Below, piece by piece: positions 38,469 through 47,500 of a stretch of 64,000 nt of DNA (its first letter is position 1; each line of letters begins with the position of its first letter). The notes beneath the pieces were generated by a model, which was not told where the DNA came from, ran no database searches, and worked only from the letters and a program-made list of their open reading frames with translations. Position numbers and translations under genes: made by a program. This stretch comes from Sphingomonas glaciei (GTDB taxonomy: Bacteria > Pseudomonadota > Alphaproteobacteria > Sphingomonadales > Sphingomonadaceae): contig NZ_CP097253.1 in assembly GCF_023380025.1 (NCBI RefSeq), positions 2,451,001 through 2,515,000 on the forward strand. Reading direction: 5' to 3'.

Positions 38469-38828
38469 TTACGCCTTTTCCAGCGTGCATTGGAGCGGGT
38501 GCTGGTTTTCCCGCGCGAAATCGGTGACCTGGGTGACCTTGGTCTCGGCGACTTCGTAGGTGAACACGCCGCATACGCCGACGCCCTGCTGGTGGACCTG
38601 GAGCATCACCCGGGTCGCATCCTCGATGCTCATCGAGAAGAATTGCTGCAGGCACAGGACGACGAACTCCATCGGAGTATAATCGTCGTTCAGCATCAGC
38701 ACCTTGTAGTTGCTTGGCTTGCGCGTGCGCGGGCGAGTGCGGGTGACGACCCCGCGCTCGATCTCCTCGACGCCGTCGGACTTGCCGGGCACGTCGTCCT
38801 CGCCGGCCATGTGGATGCGCTCGATCAT
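38469..38828 (-). CDS. clpS: ATP-dependent Clp protease adaptor
   Basis: The 119-residue adaptor hands N-degron substrates to ClpAP. The core reads [17 protein letters not shown], then LQQFF, and the region ending [15 protein letters not shown]. The N-terminal ~45 residues are a disordered extension typical of alphaproteobacteria. Met at 38828 is chosen over Met 38810, but both lack a strong ribosome site. No clpA lies beside it in the window. Confidence 0.92.
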   Translation of the reverse strand: MIERIHMAGEDDVPGKSDGVEEIERGVVTRTRPRTRKPSNYKVLMLNDDYTPMEFVVLCLQQFFSMSIEDATRVMLQVHQQGVGVCGVFTYEVAETKVTQVTDFARENQHPLQCTLEKA

Positions 38829-38920
38829 AGACACGCCGCTAAGATAAGGGATGCCGCCCCGGCTTGCCAAGGCGGACGAGCGGTCTTGTCGCCCGATTGG
38901 ACCCGAAAGCCGAAATGAAA

Positions 38921-38954
38921 GCGGCCGCCCCCATGATACGCAAGGGGCGGCCGC
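38921..38954 (-). terminator. terminator of the phasin gene
   Basis: GCGGCCGCCCC (38921-38931) and GGGGCGGCCGC (38944-38954) form a perfect 11-nt stem with a 12-nt loop. Reading in the phasin direction it is followed by TTTCATTTC. Confidence 0.75.
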
Positions 38955-38981
38955 AAGACTGGCTGACAGGAGGAGGAGTTA

Positions 38982-39686
38982 TCAGGCAGTCATCTCGTTG
39001 ATCTTTTCGGCGTTGAGCGCCGCGCGGTTCGACAGCGGCTGGATCGCTTCGCCGGCGAGCTTGACCGAGGCTTCGGTCAGCTGGCTGAAGCTGGCGACCA
39101 GGCGGTCGAAGTTCGACTTGGCGATCTCGCTCTGCAGCTGGAAGAATTCGGTCGGGCTCGAAGCCTGGGCCAGGCTCTTCAGCTCGGCGACGTTCTGCTC
39201 GACGCCTTCACGGACGCGGCTGAGGGCGTCCTCGCCGACACTCTTGGCACCGGTGGCGGCGATCTTGCCGGCTTCGACCATCGCTTCGACGTTGGCGCGG
39301 GTCAGCTGAGTCAGTTCCTCGGCGGACTTGCGGCCCTTCTCGATCGCTTCCTGGCCCTTGCTGCCGGCGTCGGCGAACAGGGTCTGGAGGCGGTCCATGC
39401 CGGGAATGGCGGCGAGCGGCTGGAAGCTGGTGAAGCTGTTGCTGGGATCGAAGTTCATGGTGGTTTCCTTGGGTTCGGGCGCGGCTGCCTTGGCGGCGCG
39501 CGGCGCGCTGGTCTTGTTGACGTTCTGGCCACCGGCAGCCTTGCGGGCCCGCGGCTTGCGCTCGGTCTTGACCCGGCGCGCATTGACCTTCTTTACGGCG
39601 TCGACGACCGAAGCTTCGACCGGCTCGGCGTGATCGGCCACTTCGGTGGCGGCATTGAAGGTTTCGTTGTCCATGGTGTCGGTCAT
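38982..39686 (-). CDS. phasin family protein
   Basis: The 234-residue protein coats polyhydroxyalkanoate granules. An Ala/Lys/Arg-rich N-terminal part (to about residue 75) precedes the amphipathic helices of the phasin domain (NFDPSNSFTSFQPL, ANVEAMVEAGKIAATGAKSV, EFFQLQSEIAKSNFDRLVA). Members with such basic Ala-rich segments may also bind DNA. ATG 39686 has AAGGA six nt ahead. A PhaR-like palindrome overlaps the region just before the ribosome site. Confidence 0.88.
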   Translation of the reverse strand: MTDTMDNETFNAATEVADHAEPVEASVVDAVKKVNARRVKTERKPRARKAAGGQNVNKTSAPRAAKAAAPEPKETTMNFDPSNSFTSFQPLAAIPGMDRLQTLFADAGSKGQEAIEKGRKSAEELTQLTRANVEAMVEAGKIAATGAKSVGEDALSRVREGVEQNVAELKSLAQASSPTEFFQLQSEIAKSNFDRLVASFSQLTEASVKLAGEAIQPLSNRAALNAEKINEMTA

Positions 39687-39695
39687 CATTCTTCC

Positions 39696-39711
39696 TTGTT
39701 GCAGTGCACAA
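39696..39711 (-). promoter_or_regulatory. PhaR-like operator of the phasin gene
   Basis: TTGTTGCAGTGCACAA is a near-palindrome (TTGT-GCA-TGC-ACAA) directly ahead of the ribosome site, and a second half (GTGCGGTGCACC) follows at 39715-39726. The placement suits autoregulated phasin repressors that bind TGC/GCA-type palindromes. Inference only. Confidence 0.4.
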
Positions 39712-39794
39712 TATAGTGCGGTGCACCACGAATCAAGTGTTTTCTTCGCACATGCAGCATTGACGCTGGCCGCCCGGTGGCGGCAAGAGCGCGC

Positions 39795-40436
39795 ATGGAC
39801 CACTCAGAGCGCACCCGTCGCGGCCTGCTGATCGTGCTGTCGTCGCCCTCGGGGGCAGGCAAATCGACGATCAGCCGGATGTTGATGGAGGGAGACCCGA
39901 CCATCACCATGTCGATCAGCGCGACCACCCGCCCGATGCGCGAGGGCGAGGTCGCCGATGTAGATTATCATTTCGTCGACGAAGCCCAGTTCGAGCAATT
40001 GATCGAGGCCGACGAGCTGGCGGAATGGGCCTATGTCTTCGGCCATCGCTACGGCAGCCCCAAGGAGCCGATCAAGGAAGCGCTGAAGGCCGGGCGCGAC
40101 ACGCTGTTCGACATCGACTGGCAGGGCACCCAGCAGCTGGAATATGCCTTCCGCACCGACTTGGTGCGGATCTTCATCCTGCCGCCCTCGATGACCGAAT
40201 TGGAGCGGCGGCTGACCGATCGCGGGACCGACGAGCCCGAGGTGATCGATTTCCGGATGCGCCGGGCGGCGGCCGAGATCGGGCATTGGGCGGAATATGA
40301 TTATGTCCTGATCAACGAGGACGTGAACCGTTGCGCGGCCAAGGTGAAGGCGATCGTCGAGGCGGAGCGTCTGCGGCGCGAACGCCAGCCCTACCTGCTC
40401 AACTTCGTGCGGCAGTTGGTGGAAAAGCCGAACTAG
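39795..40436 (+). CDS. gmk: guanylate kinase
   Basis: The 213-residue kinase phosphorylates GMP to GDP. The P-loop is SSPSGAGKSTI near residue 15. GMP-binding motifs follow (SATTRPMREGEVADVDYHFV, in parts), then LFDIDWQGTQQL. ATG 39795 follows the frame's GTG by six codons and begins just before the conserved strand. It stops in a CTAG whose opposite strand is the stop of the ATP12 gene. Confidence 0.95.
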   Translation: MDHSERTRRGLLIVLSSPSGAGKSTISRMLMEGDPTITMSISATTRPMREGEVADVDYHFVDEAQFEQLIEADELAEWAYVFGHRYGSPKEPIKEALKAGRDTLFDIDWQGTQQLEYAFRTDLVRIFILPPSMTELERRLTDRGTDEPEVIDFRMRRAAAEIGHWAEYDYVLINEDVNRCAAKVKAIVEAERLRRERQPYLLNFVRQLVEKPN

Positions 40437-41134
40437 GCGGCGGGCAGCAGCTCGAGGAAGCGGGCCCCGGCACGGAAGTCGGCTTCGCGCGCGGCCATCG
40501 CCTTTTCCGCTTCGTCGTCGGCGCCCCATTGGTCGAGCTGCCAGCGCTCGTCGAGGCTGACCGATTGCCAGGCATCGTCGACGCCGACCGCTCCTTCGTG
40601 CAGCGCAAGGGCGGCAATCAGCGAGCCGCCGACAGTGACCAGCGGCGAGAGACCGGCCAGGGTGAAGGCATCGAACGCGTGAACCGCCTGGCCCAGCCGA
40701 TCGAGCGTCGCCTGCGGCTGTTCCACCGGCGAGACGCCGTGGGTGACGGCGAAGTCGACGTCGAAGCGGCGGCGGGCCCATTGCAGCAGCGGATCCCAGG
40801 CGTCGGCCTGCGCGGCGATCAGCTTGTCGGGCGAATCGGCGCGGTAGCAGAGGAGGTCGCTGTTGGCGTAGCGCGCGAGGCCGTCGGCGAAGTCGCCGGG
40901 ACGCGGCGCGACATGATCAAGCGCGGCATTGGCGAGCCCGGTCAGCGGCATGGCGCGGGGGTCGATCGTCTCACCCGCCGAATCCCATTCCGCTGCCACC
41001 GCGGCGGCGAGTGGTTCGCCCGGCAGCAGCAGCAGCGCGCGGACCGGGGTGCGGACCGGGCGGCCGTCGAGCTCGATCCGCCAGTGCCCACCCTCGTCGG
41101 CGATTGCCTCGCCCCGTTTCCAGAAACGCTTCAC
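40433..41134 (-). CDS. ATP12 family F1-ATPase assembly chaperone
   Basis: The 233-residue protein opens VKRFWKR, with family motifs LDGRPVRTP, MPLTGLANAALDH and LLCYRADSP. A C-terminal region ends with DERWQLDQWG. ATP12 binds the F1 alpha subunit during ATP synthase assembly, and alphaproteobacteria carry the homologue of the mitochondrial factor. GTG 41134 overlaps the stop of the upstream small gene by 4 nt. Confidence 0.9.
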   Translation of the reverse strand: MKRFWKRGEAIADEGGHWRIELDGRPVRTPVRALLLLPGEPLAAAVAAEWDSAGETIDPRAMPLTGLANAALDHVAPRPGDFADGLARYANSDLLCYRADSPDKLIAAQADAWDPLLQWARRRFDVDFAVTHGVSPVEQPQATLDRLGQAVHAFDAFTLAGLSPLVTVGGSLIAALALHEGAVGVDDAWQSVSLDERWQLDQWGADDEAEKAMAAREADFRAGARFLELLPAA

Positions 41135-41358
41135 CGGCGGTCGGCCTTCTCCCAATGCTGGCGGAGCAGCACCGGGCCGAGCAGGGCCTCGATCAGGCCG
41201 CAGCCGATCACCACCATCCCGAGCCCAAGCGCGCCGCCGGGGCGGACGAGGTCGCTGAAGACGATCCCCATGCCGAGCAGGAACAGCAGCAGTCCAGAGA
41301 TGCGGAGCAGCGCGAAGATGCCGAAGCGCTTGCGCCACACGTCGTCGGTCGGGCTCAT
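41131..41358 (-). CDS. small two-helix membrane protein
   Basis: The 75-residue protein has helices at about 15-33 (FALLRISGLLLFLLGMGIV) and 42-60 (LGLGMVVIGCGLIEALLGP) and a charged tail. ATG 41358 overlaps the HAD gene stop by 4 nt, and the end overlaps the ATP12 gene, so it is firmly inside the operon rluA-HAD-this-ATP12. Family unknown. Confidence 0.75.
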   Translation of the reverse strand: MSPTDDVWRKRFGIFALLRISGLLLFLLGMGIVFSDLVRPGGALGLGMVVIGCGLIEALLGPVLLRQHWEKADRR

Positions 41359-42026
41359 GCGCCCACCGTCACCAGCGCCTCGGCCTGATTCAGCACCTCG
41401 GAGGGTTGGGCGGCGAGGGTGTCGGCGCCGGCGGCACGAAGTTCGCGCTCGTCGTGATAGCCCCACAGCGCGCCGATCGCATGGGCTCCCGCGGCCTTGG
41501 CCATGCCCATGTCCCAGCCGGTGTCGCCAATCACCACCGAATTCTGCGCGTCAGCGCCGCAATCGGCGAGCGCCTGGAGAGTCATCGATGGGTGGGGCTT
41601 GGACGGGTGGCGGTCGGCGGTCTGGAGCGACAGGAAGCGGGCGTGGAGGCCGTGGCTGGTGAGGCAATGCCGCAGCCCGCGGTCGGACTTGCCGGTGGCG
41701 ACGGCGAGCAGCCAGCCGCGCTCCTCCAGCGCGTCGAGCAAGGGGAGGATGCCGTCGTACAGCGGCTCCTCGACCTCCCGCTGCCCACGCAGGGTGACGA
41801 ACGCATCCTTGTAGGTCTGCGCCATCCGCTGATGAAGGTCGGGGTCGTGCGCCGGGGCTAGCTCGGCCATCGTCTCCACCAGCGACAGGCCGATCACCCG
41901 CTGGGCCTGGCTGCGCGGGGGGAGGGTCAGGCCATGCTCGGCAAAGGCGAGGCCGAGCGCGCGGTGGATGGTCCCGCCGCTGTCGACCAGCGTGCCGTCG
42001 CAGTCGAAGATCGCGCAGCGGATCAT
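41355..42026 (-). CDS. HAD-IA family hydrolase (phosphoglycolate phosphatase-like)
   Basis: The 223-residue enzyme has the nucleophile motif FDCDGTLVDS at residues 7-16, motif II AVATGKS, motif III Lys in PSKPHPSM, and motif IV VIGDTGWDMGMAKAAG. The all-helical cap lies between residues 17 and 85. The substrate is not certain from sequence: Gph-like phosphatases are closest. It is coupled by 4-nt overlaps to the pseudouridine synthase gene before and the small membrane protein gene after. Confidence 0.9.
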   Translation of the reverse strand: MIRCAIFDCDGTLVDSGGTIHRALGLAFAEHGLTLPPRSQAQRVIGLSLVETMAELAPAHDPDLHQRMAQTYKDAFVTLRGQREVEEPLYDGILPLLDALEERGWLLAVATGKSDRGLRHCLTSHGLHARFLSLQTADRHPSKPHPSMTLQALADCGADAQNSVVIGDTGWDMGMAKAAGAHAIGALWGYHDERELRAAGADTLAAQPSEVLNQAEALVTVGA

Positions 42027-43195
42027 TTGCGGCCCCTCGGCGGTCCCTTGCCGGGCGGACCCTTGGCGGGCGGGCCCTTGGCACGAGGAGCCTTGGCCGG
42101 AGCCGAGGCGGCGCCGCGGCCGCGGCGCTCGCCCTTGCGCTCCTTGCGCGCGGTCTTGGCGGCGGCAGCCTTTCGGCGGAACTGCACCTCGGCGCTCTTG
42201 GCCGGGTCGGGCCGGTCGAGCGGCATGTTGTCGCCGTCGCGTGCTTCGAAGCCGAGGGTCGCCAGCGTCTCGGCGAAATGCGCCGGAAGCTCGGCAGAGA
42301 CGTCGATCTCCTTGCCGCCCGGCGCGTCGATCTTGAGCCGGCGGGCGTGGAGGTGGAGCTTGCGGCTGACCCCGCCGGTCAGGAACGCGTCGGCCCCACC
42401 GTATTTGGCGTCGCCGACGATCGGATGGCCGAGATGCGCCATGTGTGCGCGCAACTGGTGAGTACGGCCGGTCTGCGGCTGGAGCTCGACAAAGGCGGCG
42501 CGGGTGCCGGCGCGGTCGATCACTCGGAAGCGGGTGCGGGCGGCTTGGCCGTCCTCGGCGACGTGCATCTTCTCGCCCCCGGTGCCGGGCTGTTTGGCCA
42601 GCGGGGCGTCGATCAGCCCCTCGTCCTGGCTGAGGTCGCCGACCACCACTGCCCAATAGACCTTGCGCGCGGTGCGGCCGGCAAAGCTCTTGGAGAAGAA
42701 GCCTGCGCTCCGGGCCGAGCGAGCGACCAGAAGGACGCCGCTGGTATCCTTGTCGAGGCGATGGACCAGCTTGGGGCGATTGCCCTCCTCGTCGGCGAGG
42801 CCATCGAGCAGGCGGTCGAGATGCTGGTCGGTCTTGGTCCCGCCCTGGGTGGCGAGGCCCGGCGGCTTGTTCAGGACGAACGCGTCGGGGGTGGTGTCGA
42901 TCACCATCTCTTGGACGAAGCTGCGCTCGTCATCAGTGAGTTGCTCGAGCACTCGGCTCGGGCGATCGCTGCGCGCGGGCTGGGCGTCGCGCGGCGGAAT
43001 GCGGATGGTCTGGCCGGCCTCGATCCGGTCGCCCGGCGTCGCCTTCTCGCCGTTGACGCGAAGCTGGCCGGTGCGAGCCCAGCGCGACACGAGGTTGAAG
43101 CTGACCTCCTCGCCCATGTGGCGTTTGAACCAGCGGTCGAGCCGGATTCCGTCGTCGTCCGCGGCGACGGTGAAGGTGCGGTGCTCGGTGGTCAT
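42023..43195 (-). CDS. RluA family pseudouridine synthase with long basic tail
   Basis: The 390-residue rRNA-modifying enzyme has an S4 domain at about 17-70 (IRLDRWFKRH, GQLRVNGEKATPGDRI) and the catalytic motif HRLDKDTSGVLLVAR with Asp nucleophile. QPQTGRTHQLRAHMAHLGHPIVGD follows. It is closest to RluC/RluD. The last 50 residues are almost only Lys, Arg, Ala, Pro and Gly with repeated KGPP units, well beyond the usual end, and may add RNA affinity. Confidence 0.92.
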   Translation of the reverse strand: MTTEHRTFTVAADDDGIRLDRWFKRHMGEEVSFNLVSRWARTGQLRVNGEKATPGDRIEAGQTIRIPPRDAQPARSDRPSRVLEQLTDDERSFVQEMVIDTTPDAFVLNKPPGLATQGGTKTDQHLDRLLDGLADEEGNRPKLVHRLDKDTSGVLLVARSARSAGFFSKSFAGRTARKVYWAVVVGDLSQDEGLIDAPLAKQPGTGGEKMHVAEDGQAARTRFRVIDRAGTRAAFVELQPQTGRTHQLRAHMAHLGHPIVGDAKYGGADAFLTGGVSRKLHLHARRLKIDAPGGKEIDVSAELPAHFAETLATLGFEARDGDNMPLDRPDPAKSAEVQFRRKAAAAKTARKERKGERRGRGAASAPAKAPRAKGPPAKGPPGKGPPRGRK

Positions 43196-43241
43196 GGGGG
43201 CGCCGATAGCCGGAGAAGCGTCGGAAATACAGCGACGCCGA

Positions 43242-44501
43242 TTAGAGCGTGTCGAGCAGGTGGAGGACCAGGCCGACCAGGCCGCCGACCAATGTGCCGT
43301 TGATGCGGATGTACTGGAGGTCGCGGCCGACCGCGGATTCGAGGCGTTCGGTGACGGTGCGCGCGTCCCATCCGCGGATGGTGTCGCTGACAAGGCTGAC
43401 GATCGAGCCGCCGTAGCTTGCCGCCATGCCGGCCGCGGCGCGGCGGACGAACTGGTTGACCGCGCGGCGAATGCGGGGATCGCCTTCCAGCGTCGTACCG
43501 GCCGAGCGCAGCACTTCGCCCATCCGCCCGGCGAGGGCCGCGTCGGGATTGCGGGCGGCGGCGATGATCGAGGCACGGCCCTTCTGCCACAGGCGGTCGA
43601 GCCATTGCGCGACCGAGCGATTGGCGAGCAGTTCCTCCTTCCAGGTTTCGACCCGGGCCTGGGTCTCGGGCTTGTGCTGGAGGTCGTGGGCGAGGCTGGA
43701 GAGGGCTTCGACCATCTTACCGCGCATCGGATGGTCGGGATCGGTGCTGACTTCCAGCGTCAGCTTGCGCAGGCCTTCGACGATCGCGTCGGCCAGCTTC
43801 TCGTCGAGCGCGGCGAGGCGCAGCACCCAGCTGGCGCGGCGCTTTACCATGTCGCGGATCAAAGATTCGTTGGCGTCGAGCGCGCGCGATAGGGCGCGGA
43901 TTGCGGCTTCGAGCATGGGGACGTGGCGATTGTCCTCGATCGCCGAGGCGAGCGCGGCGCCGAGCAGGGGCGATATCTCGGTCCTGGCGATGCGCTGGGA
44001 GATGGCGCCCTTGACGATCCCACCCAACCGTTCGTCGTCGAGCGCTTCGAACAGGTCGGCGATCAGGCGCGAGGCGCCGCGGCGGATGCGGGTCCCTTCG
44101 CCCGAGGGGGCGCGCAGGAAGCGGCCGGCGGCGGCGGCGACGTCGATCCCGCGCATCCGCCGTGCGACCACCCGCGCAACCAGGAAATTGTCGCGGATGA
44201 AGTTGGCGAGGGTGAGCCCGATCCGGTCCTTGTTGCGGGGAATGATCGCGGTGTGGGGAATCGGCAGGCCGAGCGGGTGGCGGAACAGCGCGGTGACCGC
44301 GAACCAGTCGGCCAGCCCGCCGACCATCGCGGCTTCGGCAAAGGCCTTGACCAGCCCGAGCCAGGGATAGCGCGGCTCCATCGCGCGGGTCAGCACGAAC
44401 AGCGCGGCCATGACGACCAGCAGGCCGGTCGCGACGACCTTCATGCCGGCGGCCCCGGGCTGAGCCGGATTGAAGCGGGAGAGTGGTCCGGAACGAGTCA
44501 T
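43242..44501 (-). CDS. DUF445 domain-containing membrane protein
   Basis: The 419-residue protein has an N-terminal membrane helix (VVATGLLVVMAALFVLT), the family motif FAEAAMVGGLADWFAVTALFRHPLGLPIPHTAIIP, a long helical middle, and a C-terminal helix (IRINGTLVGGLVGLVLHLL). DUF445/YjiN function is not settled. ATG 44501 lies in a 12-nt perfect palindrome; a later ATG (44444) starts just before the membrane helix and would leave the palindrome outside the gene. Confidence 0.85.
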   Translation of the reverse strand: MTRSGPLSRFNPAQPGAAGMKVVATGLLVVMAALFVLTRAMEPRYPWLGLVKAFAEAAMVGGLADWFAVTALFRHPLGLPIPHTAIIPRNKDRIGLTLANFIRDNFLVARVVARRMRGIDVAAAAGRFLRAPSGEGTRIRRGASRLIADLFEALDDERLGGIVKGAISQRIARTEISPLLGAALASAIEDNRHVPMLEAAIRALSRALDANESLIRDMVKRRASWVLRLAALDEKLADAIVEGLRKLTLEVSTDPDHPMRGKMVEALSSLAHDLQHKPETQARVETWKEELLANRSVAQWLDRLWQKGRASIIAAARNPDAALAGRMGEVLRSAGTTLEGDPRIRRAVNQFVRRAAAGMAASYGGSIVSLVSDTIRGWDARTVTERLESAVGRDLQYIRINGTLVGGLVGLVLHLLDTL

Positions 44502-44512
44502 CCGGACCACTC
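44481..44512. repeat. 12-nt perfect inverted repeat at the DUF445 start
   Basis: GAGTGGTCCGGA (44481-44492) and TCCGGACCACTC (44501-44512) flank an 8-nt spacer. It lies between the end of the RND permease gene and the DUF445 gene. It may be a terminator of the RND operon without a T tail, or a hairpin that masks the ATG of DUF445. Confidence 0.7.
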
Positions 44513-44535
44513 AATAGCCGAACCCCCGGTCAGGT

Positions 44536-47500
44536 TCACTCCGCCGGTTGCGGAACGGGGGATCCCGGGGGGCGCTGCGAGCGGCCATCGGCTTCCTCGC
44601 CCGGCATTTCGTGCGCGGTGGCGCTGAGGTGACGGCCAAACTTGCGTCCGAACCAGGTCTCGATGTCGATCGCCAAGCTGAAATAGGCCGGGACGAGCAG
44701 CAGGGTCAGGAAGGTCGACAGCAGCAGGCCGCCGATCACCGTCACGCCCATCGGCGAGCGGAAGCTGCCGTCGCCGGTCAGGCTGAGCGCGATCGGGACC
44801 ATGCCGGCGACCATCGCGACGGTGGTCATGACGATCGGCTGGGCGCGCTTGTGCCCGGCTTCTACGATCGCCTCGTCCTTGGTCATGCCATGGTCCATCA
44901 TCTCCACCGCGAAATCGACCAGCAGGATCGAGTTCTTGGCGACGATGCCGAGCAGCATCAGCAGGCCGATGAAGACCGGCAGGCTGAGCGGCATGCCCGC
45001 GACGTGGAGCGCGACCACCGCGCCCAGCGGGGCCAGCAGAAGCGAACCGAGGTTGACCAACGGCGCGAGGAAGCGGCGGTAGAGCAGCACCAGCACCGCA
45101 AACACCAGCGCGATTCCGGCCAGCACCGCCAGGACGAAATTGAAGATCAACTCCTGCTGCCATTTCTGGTCGCCCAGTTGCAGGCGCTGAACGCCGGCCG
45201 GCAGGTTCTGAAGAGTCGGCAGCTTGTCGATCTGCTTCCAGGCGTCGCCGCTGATCGTGCCGGGCGTCAGGTCGGCGCCAATCGCGATGCGGTACATCTG
45301 GTTGGTGCGGTTCACCGTCACCGGGCCCGAACCGAAGCTGATCTCGGCCACCGACTTGAGCGGCACCGATCCCCCGCTGGCGGTCGGAACGGGCAGGTTC
45401 TCGAGGGTCGAGATGTCCCGCCGCTCGGAGCGGTCGAGGCTGACGATGATCGGAACCTGGCGGTCGGACAGCGAGAAGCGGGCGCTGTTCTGGTCGATGT
45501 CGCCGATGGTCGCGATGCGGATCGTCTGCGCCAGCGACGAGGTGCTGACCCCCAGGTCGGCGGCCAGGTCGAAGCGCGGATTGATCCGGATTTCAGGACG
45601 CACGACGTCGCCCGCCACGCGCGGCGCGACCAGCGTCGGGATGGTCTGCATCTCCTCCGCGATCTTGTTCGCCGCATCGGCGATCTTCACCGGATCGTCG
45701 CCGCCGAGATAGAGCGAAATGGGTCGTCCGCCACTGCCCGGGCCGCCGCCGCCCTGGCTGTTGAAGTTGACCCGGGCATCGGCGATCGAGGCCAGCTGCG
45801 GGGTGATCTCGCGCTCGATCTCGAAGCTCTTCTTCTCGCGGTCCTTTTTGTAGACGACGTTGAGGAACGCTGACGAGGTAAAGCTGCGCTGGAAGACGTT
45901 CTCGACGTTCGGATTGCGCAGGACGATCTCGCGCACCCGGGCGGCGACCGACTTGGTCTGGTCGAGCGTGGTGCCCGGGGCGAGGCCGATCCGGATCGAG
46001 CTGTTCGGCTGATCCTGCTCCGGCTGGAAGGTCATCGGCAGGGTCATGATGCCGATGATGGTGGCGCCGAAGATCGCGAAGCCGACGCCCATCATCCACA
46101 CGCGGTGATCGCGGAAGCGCGCCAGCCGGCGCCCGAAGAAGCCGCGCGCACGGTCCTTCGCGGCATCGGCCTTGTCGTGGTCGATCGACCAGCGGAGCGT
46201 GTTGAGATAGCGCTCCATCCACTTGCCCGAGGCATGTTCCTGGATGCCGCCGCTGCGCAGGAAATAGGCCGCCATCAGCGGCGTGATCATGCGCGCCACG
46301 AGCAGGCTCATGAACACCGCCAGCACGACCGTATAGCCGAAGTTGCGGAAGAACTGGCCGGAGATGCCGGGCATCAGCGCGACCGGCAGGAACACCGCGA
46401 CGATCGACATGGTGGTTGCAAGCACGGCGAGGCCGATCTCGTCCGCGGCGTCGATCGACGCCTGGTACGCGCTCTTGCCCATCCGCATGTGGCGGACGAT
46501 GTTCTCGATCTCCACGATCGCGTCGTCGACCAGCACGCCCGCCACCAGGCCCAGGGCCAGCAGGGAGAGGAAGTTCAGGTTGATGGACATGAGGTCCATG
46601 AACCAGAAGGCGGGGATCGCGGAGAGCGGGATGGCGACCGCCGAGATCAGCGTCGCGCGGATGTCGCGAAGGAAGATGAAGACGACCAGCACTGCCAGCA
46701 CCGCGCCTTCGAGCAGCGCCGACATCGAACTCTTGTACTGGCTCTTGGTGTAATCGACGCTGTTGTTGATCTCGACGAAGCGGATCCGCGGATCCTCCTT
46801 CTCGATCTTGCGCAACTCGGCCCAGGTATTCTCGTAGGCGGTGACATCCGAGGCGCCCTTGGCGCGGGCGACGTTGAAGCTGACCACCGGACGGCCGTCG
46901 AGTTCGGTGGCGGAGCGGGGTTCGGCCGAGGAATCGCGGACCTGGGCGATCTCGCCGAGGCGGACAAAACGGTTTCCGGGCAGGGCGATCTGGGTGTCGG
47001 CCAGTGCCGTGGCGCTCTTGGCGTTGCCGAGCACGCGCACCGTCTGCTCGGATCCGGCGATCTCAGCGCGGCCACCCGGGGCGTCGAGATTGATCTGGCG
47101 CAGCTGCGCATTGACCTGCGCCGCGGTGATTCCCTCCGACTGGAGCGAGGCGGGATTAAGGATGACGCGGATCTGGCGGTCGACGCCGCCTTCGCGGCTC
47201 ACCTGGGCGATTCCGGCCTGACCCAGCAGGCGGCGCGACACCAGGCTGTCGACATACCAGCTGAGCTCTTCCAGGCTCATGTCGGTCGCTTCGACCGCGA
47301 TGAACACGAAGCCGTCGCCGCCGATGTTCACTCGGCTGACCTGCGGCTCGAGGATGCCGTCGGGAAGGTCGCCGCGGATCTGGTCGATCGCCGCCTTGAC
47401 GTCATTGACCGCACGGTCGGTCGGAGTGCCGATCTTGAACTGGACGAAGGTGTTGCTGTTGCCTTCGCGGACGTCCGAATTGATCTCGTCGACGCCCTCG

